Source of the DNA: JAYOEY01 sp038116945
GTDB lineage: Bacteria; Pseudomonadota; Alphaproteobacteria; MPNO01; UBA2964
Length of the DNA stretch: 64,000 bases
Direction: 5' to 3'
Assembly (NCBI GenBank): GCA_038116945.1
Contig: JAYOEY010000003.1
Span: 186,001-250,000 of the forward strand
Shown here: positions 25,666 to 34,299 of the stretch, piece by piece
How positions within the stretch are numbered: the stretch's first letter is position 1
Layout of the letters: each line of letters begins with the position of its first letter
Program-made: the position numbers and the translations under genes
Notes under the pieces: model-generated
The model's database searches: none
What the model was told of the DNA's origin: nothing
The model's input: only the letters and a program-made list of their open reading frames with translations

Positions 25666-25875
25666 ATGCCGACAGGTACCGTTAAATGGTTTAACCCGAC
25701 CAAGGGTTTCGGTTTCATCGAGCCCGAGGACGGCTCCAAGGACGCTTTCGTTCATATCAGCGCGGTAGAACGCGCCGGTCTGTCCGGTCTGCGCGAAGGC
25801 CAGAAGGTCAGCTACGAGCTTCAGGCCGGCAAGAACGGCAAGCAGTCCGCGGAAAACCTGTCCGTCGAGGACTGA
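25666..25875 (+). CDS. cspA: cold-shock protein, CspA family (copy 2)
   Basis: A 69-residue single cold-shock domain, MPTGTVKWFNPTKGFGFI, with RNP1 and RNP2 intact (KGFGFIEP and DAFVHISAV). It is about two-thirds identical to copy 1 at 20439. AAAGGA lies about 9 bases upstream. A strong intrinsic terminator follows 20 bases after the stop, so it is its own transcription unit. It acts as a cytoplasmic single-stranded RNA/DNA chaperone. Confidence 0.96.
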   Translation: MPTGTVKWFNPTKGFGFIEPEDGSKDAFVHISAVERAGLSGLREGQKVSYELQAGKNGKQSAENLSVED

Positions 25876-25894
25876 ACCGCTGACAGCGACAACG

Positions 25895-25921
25895 AAGGCC
25901 CGCCAAAAGCGGGCCTTTTTT
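25895..25921 (+). terminator. intrinsic terminator after the cold-shock gene
   Basis: GGCCCGC (25897-25903), loop CAAAA, GCGGGCC (25909-25915), then six T residues. A flanking AA/TT extends the stem. Confidence 0.92.
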
Positions 25922-25952
25922 GTTTCCGAGCCCCGACAGACACGGAACGACG

Positions 25953-26135
25953 ATGGCCAGAAGACCGAACTATAATTTCGAACGGCGCGAGCGCGAAAAG
26001 GCCCGGGCGGAGAAAAAGGCCAAACGCCAGGAACTGAAGCAGCAGCGTTCCGACGAACGCAAGGATGTCGACGCCGGGACCGACGGGACGGCCCCGGACG
26101 ACGCGAACGAGCCGTCCTCCGATAAACAGGACTGA
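25953..26135 (+). CDS. small basic hypothetical protein
   Basis: A 60-residue protein from ATG 25953 (MARRPNYNFERREREKARAEKKAKR). The first two thirds are strongly charged and helical, with alternating Lys/Arg and Glu. The tail is acidic and disordered. Small proteins beginning MARRPNY.FERRERE are common in alphaproteobacteria and have no assigned function. A longer frame starting at 25920 would begin inside the upstream terminator and is rejected. The stop codon lies inside a 13-base tandem repeat. Confidence 0.75.
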   Translation: MARRPNYNFERREREKARAEKKAKRQELKQQRSDERKDVDAGTDGTAPDDANEPSSDKQD

Positions 26136-26167
26136 CTGGCCGGACTGACTGGCCGGACTGTTTGGCG
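26129..26167. repeat. 13-base tandem repeat, about three units
   Basis: GGACTGACTGGCC occurs at 26129-26141 and 26142-26154, and a third unit with three changes follows at 26155-26167. The first unit contains the TGA stop of the small basic protein. Confidence 0.85.
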
Positions 26168-26171
26168 ACGA

Positions 26172-26191
26172 CCGGGACACGCCGGTCCCGG
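26172..26191. terminator. hairpin between convergent genes (possible terminator)
   Basis: CCGGGAC (26172-26178) pairs with GTCCCGG (26185-26191) around a 6-base loop, between the small basic gene and the DMT transporter gene. No T-run follows. Confidence 0.4.
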
Positions 26192-26201
26192 AAAGGCGCG
26201 C

Positions 26202-27122
26202 TTATTCCTGTGCCGCCTTCTTTCGCGCCGCCGTGACGCGCGTCAGCCACAGCGACGATGCGAAGATCACCGTGCCGCCGATCCAGGTCCAGATATCGGG
26301 GAACTCGGCAAAGAACACCCAGCCGAACATCGCCGCCCAGATCAGGCGCGAAAAATTGAACGGCAGCGCCACGGTGGCGTCGGCCGCTGCCATCGAGCGG
26401 TTGAAGGCGCGCTGGATGATGGTGCCGAGCCAGCCCAGCAGAACCATCCAGGCAATCTCCTCCCAGGTCGGCGTCACCCAGACGAAAACCATCGGGACCG
26501 CGGCGAACACGATGTGCGACGCGAACAGGTAGAACGCGATGGTGTCCGACGAATCGTGGCGCAGCAGCGTCTTGATCAGCATGGCGACCGAGGCCCCGAC
26601 CAGCACCGCGCCGATCGCGAACAGCAGGCCCGGATCGAACCCCGCCATGCCCGGCCGGATCACCATCATCGCGCCCGCGAAACCGGCAACGGCCGCCACC
26701 CACTGCATCGGGACGGTGCGTTCCTTCAGGAAGATCACCGCGAAGATCGAGCCGATAATGGGCATCAGGAAGGTGATCGCCGAAACGTCTGCGATGGGGG
26801 CATAGGCCAGCGCGGCGAACAGGCACCACATGTTCACCGACGACAGAAACCCGCGGACCACGTGCCGTCCGGGCTGCGCCGTATGCAGCGCCGCCAGCCC
26901 CGACTTCCACAGCCACGGCAGCATGAAGATCAGCCCGAAGAAATTGCGGAAGAACGCCATCTCGAATACCGGCAGGCGCTGGGCCAGATGATGCACCACG
27001 GCGCCCGACGCGGCGTAGCCGAACGCGCTCAGCGTCATCCAGAGACCGCTCTGCGCGACCGGCGGCAGGGCGTCGAACCGGCGGGACAGCGGCGCGAACG
27101 GGGCGAAAGGGCGAAACGGCAT
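26202..27122 (-). CDS. DMT-superfamily transporter (EamA domains)
   Basis: A 306-residue inner-membrane protein with about ten membrane helices arranged as two EamA halves (about 25-155 and 168-295). ATG 27122 is chosen; the frame continues upstream past the probable promoter of the next gene without support. Typical features are FFRNFFGLIFMLPW near 60 and AITFLMPIIGSIFAVIFLKE near 115. It probably exports an amino acid or other small metabolite. It is divergent from the DUF1194 genes. Confidence 0.9.
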   Translation of the reverse strand: MPFRPFAPFAPLSRRFDALPPVAQSGLWMTLSAFGYAASGAVVHHLAQRLPVFEMAFFRNFFGLIFMLPWLWKSGLAALHTAQPGRHVVRGFLSSVNMWCLFAALAYAPIADVSAITFLMPIIGSIFAVIFLKERTVPMQWVAAVAGFAGAMMVIRPGMAGFDPGLLFAIGAVLVGASVAMLIKTLLRHDSSDTIAFYLFASHIVFAAVPMVFVWVTPTWEEIAWMVLLGWLGTIIQRAFNRSMAAADATVALPFNFSRLIWAAMFGWVFFAEFPDIWTWIGGTVIFASSLWLTRVTAARKKAAQE

Positions 27123-27273
27123 GGGCGATGTATAGACCCGTCCGCCGCATCGCGCATCCGCCGAAAGACCGCCGGACGGACCGTCACGCCAGGCGACTGA
27201 TTTCGCTTTGTCGCCGCCCGGAGCCGCGCCATACTTTCCCCGGAGATTTGGGGGTTCTCGAGGGAGCCGGGTC

Positions 27274-28170
27274 ATGCGCGTACTCATTCCGTTATGTCTC
27301 GCCGCCATTCTGACGCTGCCCGCGTCGGCGGCCGATCTGAAGGTCGATCTGGAGCTGGCGCTGGCGGTCGACGTGTCGCGCAGCGTCGACGACGAGGAAG
27401 CCGCCTTGCAGCGGAGCGGCTACATCAAGGCGTTCCGTCACCCCAGCATCATCGACGCCATCAAGTCCGGCCCGCTCGGGCGCATCGCGGTCACCTATTA
27501 CGAATGGGCCGGATATGCGCGCATCCGCCCCGTGGTCCCGTGGACCGTCATCAGCGACGCAGCCTCGGCGGAGAGATTCGCCAGGGCGCTGGAAACCGAC
27601 GAGCCGGACCAGGGCCGCCGGACGTCGATTTCCGGGGCGATCGATTACGGCGTCGCGGCGTTCGAAAATAACGGGGCCGATGGGCGCCGCCGCGTCATCG
27701 ACGTTTCGGGCGACGGCGCCAACAATTCGGGCGACCGGGTCGACGCCGCGCGCGACCGCGCGGTCAAGGCCGGCGTCACCATCAACGGGCTGCCGATCGT
27801 CAACGGGCGGGCGACCATGTCGGGCTGGCGTCAGGTCGAGGACCTCGACCTGTTCTACCGCGACTGCGTGATCGGCGGTCCGGGCGCGTTCTACGTGGTG
27901 GCGAAGGATTTCGCGGACTTCCCGCGCGCCGTCATGCGCAAGCTGATGCTGGAGATCGCGGGGCTGACGCCGCCGCCGGACAACCCGTCGCCGAACAGGC
28001 TGCTGTGGAAGGCGCAGATGAAGGCACCCCGCAAGGCCCCGCCCTGCAATGTCGGCGAAATCCGGCGTCGCCAGCGCTGGATGGGTTCGGACGATGATTT
28101 CGACGACAACAGCGTTCTGCCGCAATCGCCCGGCGCACTCCCGGCGCCGCCCGGCGCCATCCGCCCATAA
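27274..28170 (+). CDS. DUF1194 secreted von Willebrand factor A-like protein (copy 1)
   Basis: A 298-residue protein. ATG 27274 follows AGGGAG at 8 bases and starts a clear Sec signal peptide (MRVLIPLCLAAILTLPASAA). The mature part is a vWA-type DUF1194 domain with the MIDAS-like sequence Asp33-Val-Ser35-Arg-Ser37, and DVSGDGANNSG further on. It is predicted periplasmic or secreted, binding a divalent metal and a protein partner. The second copy starts 7 bases downstream and is collinear with it. The role of the family is unknown. Confidence 0.9.
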   Translation: MRVLIPLCLAAILTLPASAADLKVDLELALAVDVSRSVDDEEAALQRSGYIKAFRHPSIIDAIKSGPLGRIAVTYYEWAGYARIRPVVPWTVISDAASAERFARALETDEPDQGRRTSISGAIDYGVAAFENNGADGRRRVIDVSGDGANNSGDRVDAARDRAVKAGVTINGLPIVNGRATMSGWRQVEDLDLFYRDCVIGGPGAFYVVAKDFADFPRAVMRKLMLEIAGLTPPPDNPSPNRLLWKAQMKAPRKAPPCNVGEIRRRQRWMGSDDDFDDNSVLPQSPGALPAPPGAIRP

Positions 28171-28177
28171 GCCGCCG

Positions 28178-29032
28178 ATGCGCCTGATCCCGTTCGCGCT
28201 CCTGTGCTTCCTCGCCATCGCGGCGCCGGTTCGGGACAGCGGCGCCGCCGAAGTCGCTGTCGATCTTGAGCTGGCGCTGGCGGTCGACGTGTCAGGCAGC
28301 GTCGACGACGCCGAGGCGCAGCTCCAGCGCGACGGCTATATCGCCGCCTTCCGCCATCCCAGCATCATCGACGCCATCTCGCACGGCGCGCACGGCCGGA
28401 TCGCGGTCAGCTACTACGAATGGGCCGGGTTCGGCCACATGAAGCAGATTGCCGGCTGGACCCTGATCGACGGCAAGGCGGGGGCCGAAGCCTTCGCCAG
28501 AAAGCTCGAAGGCGAACCGCCGCAGACCGCGCGGCGCACCGCGATTTCCGACGCCATCGATTACGGCGCCGCCTCTTTCGACAATAACGGCTTCGCCGGA
28601 AGGCGGCGCGTGATCGACATCTCGGGCGACGGGGCCAACAACTGGGGCACGCCGGTCACGGAGGCGCGCGACCGCGCGGTGGCGAAAGGCGTCGTCATCA
28701 ACGGCCTTCCCATCGTCAATGACCGGCCGGGACCGTCGGGCCGGCCGCAGATTGCGCGGCTGGACCTGTACTATCGCGACTGCGTGATCGGCGGGCGCGG
28801 CGCGTTCTACGTGGCGGCGAAGGATTTCAAGGATTTCCCGCGCGCGGTGCTGCGCAAGCTGATCCTCGAAATAGCCGGCAGGATGCCTCGGGAACCGCTT
28901 CTCCATCGCGCCCAGATGACGCCGCCCGCGAAAGCGCCGCCCTGCGACATCGGGCGGCGGCGCGGGTTCGGCGCGTGGGACGACGACGAGATATACTTTT
29001 TCTCGCCCCGCCGGCGGAATCCACGGCCCTGA
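28178..29032 (+). CDS. DUF1194 secreted von Willebrand factor A-like protein (copy 2)
   Basis: A 284-residue tandem paralogue of the preceding gene, with its own signal peptide (MRLIPFALLCFLAIAAPV) and MIDAS-like Asp37-Val-Ser39-Gly-Ser41. Shared landmarks are QLQRDGYIAAFRHPSIIDAI, DISGDGANNWG, and YYRDCVIGGRGAFYVAAKDF. The C-terminal tails of the two copies differ most. The pair probably arose by local duplication and is transcribed together; the gap is 7 bases and no strong independent ribosome-binding site is visible. Confidence 0.9.
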   Translation: MRLIPFALLCFLAIAAPVRDSGAAEVAVDLELALAVDVSGSVDDAEAQLQRDGYIAAFRHPSIIDAISHGAHGRIAVSYYEWAGFGHMKQIAGWTLIDGKAGAEAFARKLEGEPPQTARRTAISDAIDYGAASFDNNGFAGRRRVIDISGDGANNWGTPVTEARDRAVAKGVVINGLPIVNDRPGPSGRPQIARLDLYYRDCVIGGRGAFYVAAKDFKDFPRAVLRKLILEIAGRMPREPLLHRAQMTPPAKAPPCDIGRRRGFGAWDDDEIYFFSPRRRNPRP

Positions 29033-29158
29033 TCCCGCACCGGAGTGAAATTCGCCCCGAACGCCGCCGTTAGGACGATTTTAACCCCCGTCTGAAAAAT
29101 ACTAGCGATTTCAATTTGTTGCGGATAATCTGCGGCTGCGGCAACCGGGAGACCGATT

Positions 29159-30616
29159 TTGAACTCTGATGCTGAACCGGAGACGGTTCACAGCCGCGAA
29201 AGCGTGCCTCTGGTCGTCGACCTCGATGGGACGCTGACGCCGGTCGACACGCTACACGAAGCGCTCGCGAAACTGGTTCGGGACAGACCGGCCAGGATGC
29301 TCGCCATACCCGGCTGGCTGGCGGAAGGCAAGGCAGTGTTCAAACGCCGGGTGGCGGATGAGGTCGCGGTCGATGCCTCTCTGCTCCCCTATAACGAAAA
29401 GGTGCTTGAGGCCATCGAGACGGCGCGCCGCGAAGGCCGCACGGTGGTTCTCGCCACCGCCTCCGACAGGCGCACCGCAGAGGCGGTCGCGACGCATCTG
29501 GGCGTGTTCGACGACGTCATCGCCACCGAACACGGCGTCAACGTATCGGGCGCCGCCAAGCGGGATGCGCTGGTCGACAGGTTCGGCGAGGGCGGGTTCG
29601 ACTATATCGGCAACGACGCAAAGGACCTGCCGGTCTGGAAGGCGGCGCGGCGCGCCCTTCTGGCCGACGCCGGCGACAGCGTTACCGAAGCCGCAAGAAA
29701 GGACCACCCGGACGCGCGGACCGTGTCTTCTCGCGAATCTTCCCTGCCGTGGCTGATCCGGGCGGCGCGGCCCTACCAGTGGTCGAAGAACGTCCTGGTT
29801 TTCGTTCCGGTGCTGAACCCGATGCACCTGTCGGTGCAGCATTCTCTCGAAGCGCTCGCCGCCTTTATCTGTTTCTGCGCGGCGGCATCGTCGATTTACC
29901 TGATCAACGACATTCTGGACCTCGAAGCGGACCGGCAGCATCCGCGCAAACGGAACCGCCCCTTCGCATCGGGGCGTTCGCCGGTCTCGCACGGGCTGGC
30001 GGCGGCGATCCTGCTGTTTTCAGGCGCGCTTCTCGGTTCGTGGTTTGTCGCGCCGATATTCGCCGGAGCGCTGCTTCTCTATGTCTTCATAACCATCAAC
30101 TATTCGATCTGGATGAAGCGCTATGCCCTGCTGGACGTCGTCGTCCTGGCGGGGCTCTATACCATGCGGATCATCGCCGGCGGTGCGGCAACCGGCGTGG
30201 AGCTGACGCTCTGGCTGCTGGGATTTTCGATATTCCTGTTCTCCAGCCTGGCCTTCGCCAAGAGATATTCGGAAGTCGTCGAACTGCTCGACGAAAACCG
30301 GCCGGAAGCGCCCGGGCGCGGCTATCGGGCCGGGGACCAGAATGTGCTTATGGCGATCGGCGCATCGAGCGGCATGGCCTCCGTCCTGACCCTCGCGCTT
30401 TACCTGAACAGCACGACGGCATCGGGGCTCTATTCGAATCCGGAATATCTCTGGATCATCTGCCCGCTGCTGCTTTACTGGATCAGCCGCATCTGGCTTG
30501 CCGCGCAGCGCCGCAGACTGACTGACGACCCCATCGTGTTCGCCCTGTCCGACAGGGCATCGCGCGCAATCCTTGCAGCGGCGCTGGTCCCGATCGCGCT
30601 GGCGTTATGGCGTTAG
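29159..30616 (+). CDS. HAD phosphatase-UbiA prenyltransferase fusion (decaprenyl-phosphate phosphoribosyltransferase-like)
   Basis: A 485-residue fusion. Residues 15-190 form a HAD domain with the nucleophile loop Asp21-Leu-Asp23-Gly-Thr25. Residues 200-485 form a UbiA-type polytopic domain with the prenyl-phosphate motif NDILDLEADRQHPRKRNRP at 250-268. The HP.K..RP ending is characteristic of 5-phosphoribosyl-1-diphosphate:polyprenyl-phosphate transferases (Rv3806c type, NoeC). The HAD part could remove the 5-phosphate of the product. The start is TTG 29159 with GGGAG about 9 bases upstream. The stop overlaps the DprE1-like gene by 10 bases. Together with the next two genes it forms a polyprenyl-phosphoryl-arabinose module. 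Confidence 0.85.
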   Translation: MNSDAEPETVHSRESVPLVVDLDGTLTPVDTLHEALAKLVRDRPARMLAIPGWLAEGKAVFKRRVADEVAVDASLLPYNEKVLEAIETARREGRTVVLATASDRRTAEAVATHLGVFDDVIATEHGVNVSGAAKRDALVDRFGEGGFDYIGNDAKDLPVWKAARRALLADAGDSVTEAARKDHPDARTVSSRESSLPWLIRAARPYQWSKNVLVFVPVLNPMHLSVQHSLEALAAFICFCAAASSIYLINDILDLEADRQHPRKRNRPFASGRSPVSHGLAAAILLFSGALLGSWFVAPIFAGALLLYVFITINYSIWMKRYALLDVVVLAGLYTMRIIAGGAATGVELTLWLLGFSIFLFSSLAFAKRYSEVVELLDENRPEAPGRGYRAGDQNVLMAIGASSGMASVLTLALYLNSTTASGLYSNPEYLWIICPLLLYWISRIWLAAQRRRLTDDPIVFALSDRASRAILAAALVPIALALWR

Positions 30617-31959
30617 GCCAGTTGAACCGCACCGGGTGGGGACGGCTCGATTTCGGACCGCAGACCGTCCTTCCCTACGATCACAGGTTCGAGGCCCTGC
30701 CCGACCTGACCGGCCGAGCCGGCCTGCCTTCCATGCTGCCGTTCGGCAACGGCCGTTCCTATGGCGACAGCTGCCTCAATACGGGTGGAGCGCTGGTCGA
30801 TTGCAGGCGGCTCGACCGGTTCGTTTCGTTCAACGGCGAGACCGGCGTCATGCGCTGCGAAGCCGGCGTCCTGTTCGCCGACATCCTCGCCATCGCCGTA
30901 CCGCGCGGCTGGATGCTGCCGGCCATGCCGGGAACCAAATTCGTCACGGTAGGCGGCGCGATCGCCAACGACGTCCATGGCAAGAACCATCATCGGGCGG
31001 GCACGTTCGGCTGTCATGTCCGTCGCTTCGAGCTGCTCCGGTCGAACGGCGAACGGCTGACCTGTTCACCGGACGCGAACGGAGAACTGTTCCGCGCCAC
31101 CATCGGCGGTCTTGGACTCACCGGCCTGATCACCTGGGCAGAGTTCCAGCTTCGCCCGGTTGCAACGCCCTTCCTGCGGCAGCAGGTCATCCGCTTCCGC
31201 AATCTGGGAGAATTTTTCGACCTGTCGGCAGAGTCGGACGAGGAGTACGAATACACCGTTGCCTGGATCGACTGCCTGTCGCGCGGCGCGGCGCTGGGCC
31301 GGGGATGGTTCATGCGCGCAAACCATCTGGCTGAGGCGCCGGCAGACCCGCCGCGCCCGCCCGGCCGGAAACCGGGCATTCCCTTTTCGCCGCCGGTCTC
31401 GCTGATCAACGGGCTGAGCCTCCGGCTGTTCAATTTCGTCTATTACCGGAAGCAGCGCGAAGACGTGTCGGAGGGCCCGGTCCATTACGATCCGTTCTTC
31501 TTCCCGCTCGACTCGATCGCGGACTGGAACCGTATGTACGGACCGAAGGGGTTCTACCAGTACCAGTGCGTCCTGCCGACGGATGGCGGCCGGTCCGGCA
31601 TTGCGGACATTCTGGACAGGATCGCCGGCTCGGGCACAGGCTCGTTTCTGGCAGTCCTCAAGATGTTCGGCGAGCGGCAGTCGCCCGGTCTGATGTCGTT
31701 TCCGCGCCCGGGCGTCACGCTGGCGCTCGATTTCCCCAACCGGGGCGGAAAGACACTTGCCCTGCTGGACAGCCTCGACGAGATCGTCGTGGCTTACGGC
31801 GGTGCGATCTACCCGGCGAAGGACGCCCGGATGCCGCCCCGCCTGTTCGCCAGCGCCTATCCGCGCCTCGACGAATTCTCGCGCTATATGGACCCGTCCT
31901 TTTCGTCGTCTTTCTGGAGACGCGTTGCGGGCAAGGGACAGGGAGGAACAGAATCATGA
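30607..31959 (+). CDS. dprE1: FAD-dependent decaprenylphosphoryl-ribose 2'-oxidase-like protein (DprE1 homologue)
   Basis: A 450-residue VAO-type flavoprotein. The FAD-binding PP-loop region is FGNGRSYGDSCLN near 47, and the segment DVHGKNHHRAGTFG near 121 matches mycobacterial DprE1. In the C-terminal half, NRMYGPKGFYQYQ, ALDFP and YPAKDAR align well, and the catalytic lysine (Lys418 in Mycobacterium) is Lys405. The cysteine attacked by benzothiazinones in mycobacteria (Cys387) corresponds to Ala373. The predicted reaction is oxidation of the ribose 2'-OH on a polyprenyl phosphate carrier. Its start lies inside the UbiA gene end, and its stop overlaps the next start as ATGA. Confidence 0.9.
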   Translation: MALGQLNRTGWGRLDFGPQTVLPYDHRFEALPDLTGRAGLPSMLPFGNGRSYGDSCLNTGGALVDCRRLDRFVSFNGETGVMRCEAGVLFADILAIAVPRGWMLPAMPGTKFVTVGGAIANDVHGKNHHRAGTFGCHVRRFELLRSNGERLTCSPDANGELFRATIGGLGLTGLITWAEFQLRPVATPFLRQQVIRFRNLGEFFDLSAESDEEYEYTVAWIDCLSRGAALGRGWFMRANHLAEAPADPPRPPGRKPGIPFSPPVSLINGLSLRLFNFVYYRKQREDVSEGPVHYDPFFFPLDSIADWNRMYGPKGFYQYQCVLPTDGGRSGIADILDRIAGSGTGSFLAVLKMFGERQSPGLMSFPRPGVTLALDFPNRGGKTLALLDSLDEIVVAYGGAIYPAKDARMPPRLFASAYPRLDEFSRYMDPSFSSSFWRRVAGKGQGGTES

Positions 31960-32717
31960 CGGGAAGTTCGAATGATCCGGTCCGGAACATTCTGATGTTC
32001 GGCGCCTACTCGGCGATAGCGGCGGCGACTGCGCGACGCCTCGCACTGGACGGCGCGCGGTTCTTCCTGGTGGGACGCGACCGGCAGCGGCTGGAATCGA
32101 TGGCCGACGACCTGAAGGTACGCGGCGCGGCCGACACGCATATCTGCACCGCAGACCTGGAAGACCGGGCGGCGCTGAAAACCGTCGTCGACGGGGCATT
32201 CGCAGCGCTGGAAACCGTCGATCTTGCGCTGATCGCGCATGGCACGCTGCCGGACCAGGCCCTCTGCGAAGCGGATCCCGACCGCACGTTCGACGCGCTG
32301 AATGCGAACATGCTCAGCCAGATCGAGCTGCTGACCTTGATCGCCAACCGGATGGAACCGCAACAGCGCGGTGCGATCGCGGCGATTTCCTCGGTCGCCG
32401 GGGACCGGGGACGGCGTTCCAACTACGTGTACGGCACGGCCAAGGGCGCCCTTTCCATTTTTCTTCAGGGGCTGACCGGCCGGCTGGCCGGAGCCGGCGT
32501 TCACGTGCTGACGGTCAAGCCGGGATTCGTCGATACGCCCATGACGGCCGCGATGCCGAAAGGAGCGCTGTGGGCGACGCCCGACCGTGTCGCTTCCGAT
32601 ATCGTCCGCGCTCTCGAACGCAGGAAATTCGTCGTCTACACCCCGTGGTTCTGGTGGATCATCATGGCCGTCATCCGCAGAATACCGGCCGGTATTTTCC
32701 ACAAGATGAATCTCTGA
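31956..32717 (+). CDS. dprE2: SDR reductase, decaprenylphosphoryl-2-keto-ribose reductase-like (DprE2 homologue)
   Basis: A 253-residue short-chain dehydrogenase. ATG 31956 has GGGAGGAA upstream and a 4-base ATGA overlap with the DprE1-like gene. The cofactor loop is MFGAYSAIAAATARRL near 13, and the catalytic Ser/Tyr/Lys are in AAISSVAGDRG and YVYGTAKGAL. The C-terminal hydrophobic stretch WFWWIIMAVIRRIPAGI suggests membrane association, as for mycobacterial DprE2. It would reduce the keto-sugar to the arabinose epimer, giving polyprenyl-phosphoryl-D-arabinofuranose. Confidence 0.85.
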   Translation: MTGSSNDPVRNILMFGAYSAIAAATARRLALDGARFFLVGRDRQRLESMADDLKVRGAADTHICTADLEDRAALKTVVDGAFAALETVDLALIAHGTLPDQALCEADPDRTFDALNANMLSQIELLTLIANRMEPQQRGAIAAISSVAGDRGRRSNYVYGTAKGALSIFLQGLTGRLAGAGVHVLTVKPGFVDTPMTAAMPKGALWATPDRVASDIVRALERRKFVVYTPWFWWIIMAVIRRIPAGIFHKMNL

Positions 32718-32736
32718 TCCCGACGACGCCCATCCG

Positions 32737-34242
32737 ATGTCCTCCATCCTCAGAGCCGCCGTCCTGATCTACAGCGCACTGATCTGCGTCTCGATCCCGC
32801 TGACGTCGTTCCTCGCCAACGACGACCACATGTATCTGGGCGCGGCGCACCTCGTCGGGCGATGGGACCTCTACAGGGACTTCTCCTACGCCCAGACGCC
32901 CTACATGCCCTACGTCTTCAAGTTCGCCTTCGATGCGTTCGGCGGGCTGATGTACGTGCATTATTCCCGGATCGTCGAGGCGCTGATCCTGATCGGGATC
33001 GTCGGTCTGACGTACGGGATCGCATCCAGACTGTCGGGCAACAGATGGTACGGGGCGTTTTCGGTGTTCCTGCTGGTCGGCCTGGGGGTATTCCAGGACA
33101 CCATCCATTTCGCGCGCAATTACAACCTGGCGATGCTGCTCTGCCTGGCGGCGATATATGTCGTCGAGCGACGGCGCGACCGGCTGAACGGTGCGACGCC
33201 GTGGTTGCTCGCCGGGCTGTTCTCCGGCCTCGCGGTCGGCGTCAAGCTGACCTTCCTGACCTTCCTGCCGTTCTTCTGTCTGGTCGCGCTTATCGAAAAG
33301 GGCGTTTCGAGGGACGGAATCCGTCTGATCGCCCTGTACGGGCTGGGCGTCGCGGTGGCGTTGCTGCCGGCCCTCTACGTGATCTACCGCAGCGGTTTCG
33401 AGGTTTCGTTCTTCAATTTCCTGGCTTTTTTCGACGTCAACATCCGCTACCGGACCGAAACGAATTTCGAGGGACCGATGGCGTTGCCCGAGAAACTCCA
33501 GTTCGCCCGCCAGATCCTGATCCGGAGTTCGCTCCTTGTGCTGCTCGTCGGGTATCAGGTCCTGAGTTATTTCTGCAACCCGAGGCCGGTGACGCCGGGA
33601 ACGGACAGGGCGCTTCTGCAATACGTCCTGCTGGTTCTGGCGACGGCCCCGATGTTCCTCCTGCCGAGCCCCGTCTGGACGGGATATTTCAGCATGTTCG
33701 TGCTCGCGCTGGTGCTGTTCTCGGCGCTGATGTTCAGCCGGCTCAACCTGCCGGAAAGGCGGCCCGTGGCGACCCTTGCGATCGCGGTCTGCGGCATGAT
33801 GCTGTTCACCAATGTCCTGCTGGATGCGCGCCGGATCGGGGGGCTCGCGAATTCCGAAAACTGGCTGGGATACAGGGTCCACAGGATCGCCGGTAAAATC
33901 CGCGACGTCATTCCGCCTTCCGACCGGAAACGCCCTGTCGCCACGGTGACGCCGATCTACGCGCTGGAAGCGGGGCTGCCTGTTTACCGGGAACTCGCGA
34001 CGGGGCCGTTCTATTATCGGGTGGGCCATCTTCTGACCGAAGACCAGCGCTCACGGTACGCCATCACCTCGCGCGACGATCTCGCGCGGCTGCTGGATGC
34101 GACCCGCCCGTCGGCAATCCTTGTGGGCTACGAAGAGGAACCTGTCGAAAAACCCTTCGTCGATTATGCGACGTCGCGGGGTTACGAGGTCAGGACCGCG
34201 CTTGACGGCGGCGGCACCCTCTATACCAGAAAAGCCGAATAG
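32737..34242 (+). CDS. polytopic membrane glycosyltransferase, GT-C type (candidate 1)
   Basis: A 501-residue inner-membrane protein with about ten or more hydrophobic helices and a soluble C-terminal region of about 110 residues. The acidic pair in the first periplasmic loop, LANDDHMYLGAAHL near residue 28, is the usual catalytic position of GT-C enzymes that use polyprenyl-phosphate sugars. It starts 19 bases after the DprE2-like gene and is probably in the same transcript. It is therefore a plausible user of the arabinosyl donor. No family-level assignment beyond GT-C/DUF2029-like is possible here. Confidence 0.75.
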   Translation: MSSILRAAVLIYSALICVSIPLTSFLANDDHMYLGAAHLVGRWDLYRDFSYAQTPYMPYVFKFAFDAFGGLMYVHYSRIVEALILIGIVGLTYGIASRLSGNRWYGAFSVFLLVGLGVFQDTIHFARNYNLAMLLCLAAIYVVERRRDRLNGATPWLLAGLFSGLAVGVKLTFLTFLPFFCLVALIEKGVSRDGIRLIALYGLGVAVALLPALYVIYRSGFEVSFFNFLAFFDVNIRYRTETNFEGPMALPEKLQFARQILIRSSLLVLLVGYQVLSYFCNPRPVTPGTDRALLQYVLLVLATAPMFLLPSPVWTGYFSMFVLALVLFSALMFSRLNLPERRPVATLAIAVCGMMLFTNVLLDARRIGGLANSENWLGYRVHRIAGKIRDVIPPSDRKRPVATVTPIYALEAGLPVYRELATGPFYYRVGHLLTEDQRSRYAITSRDDLARLLDATRPSAILVGYEEEPVEKPFVDYATSRGYEVRTALDGGGTLYTRKAE

Positions 34243-34299
34243 TGCGCCCCGGAGACCGCTGCCCGTCCTCGGGACACCCGACGCTGGACTGAACAGGCC

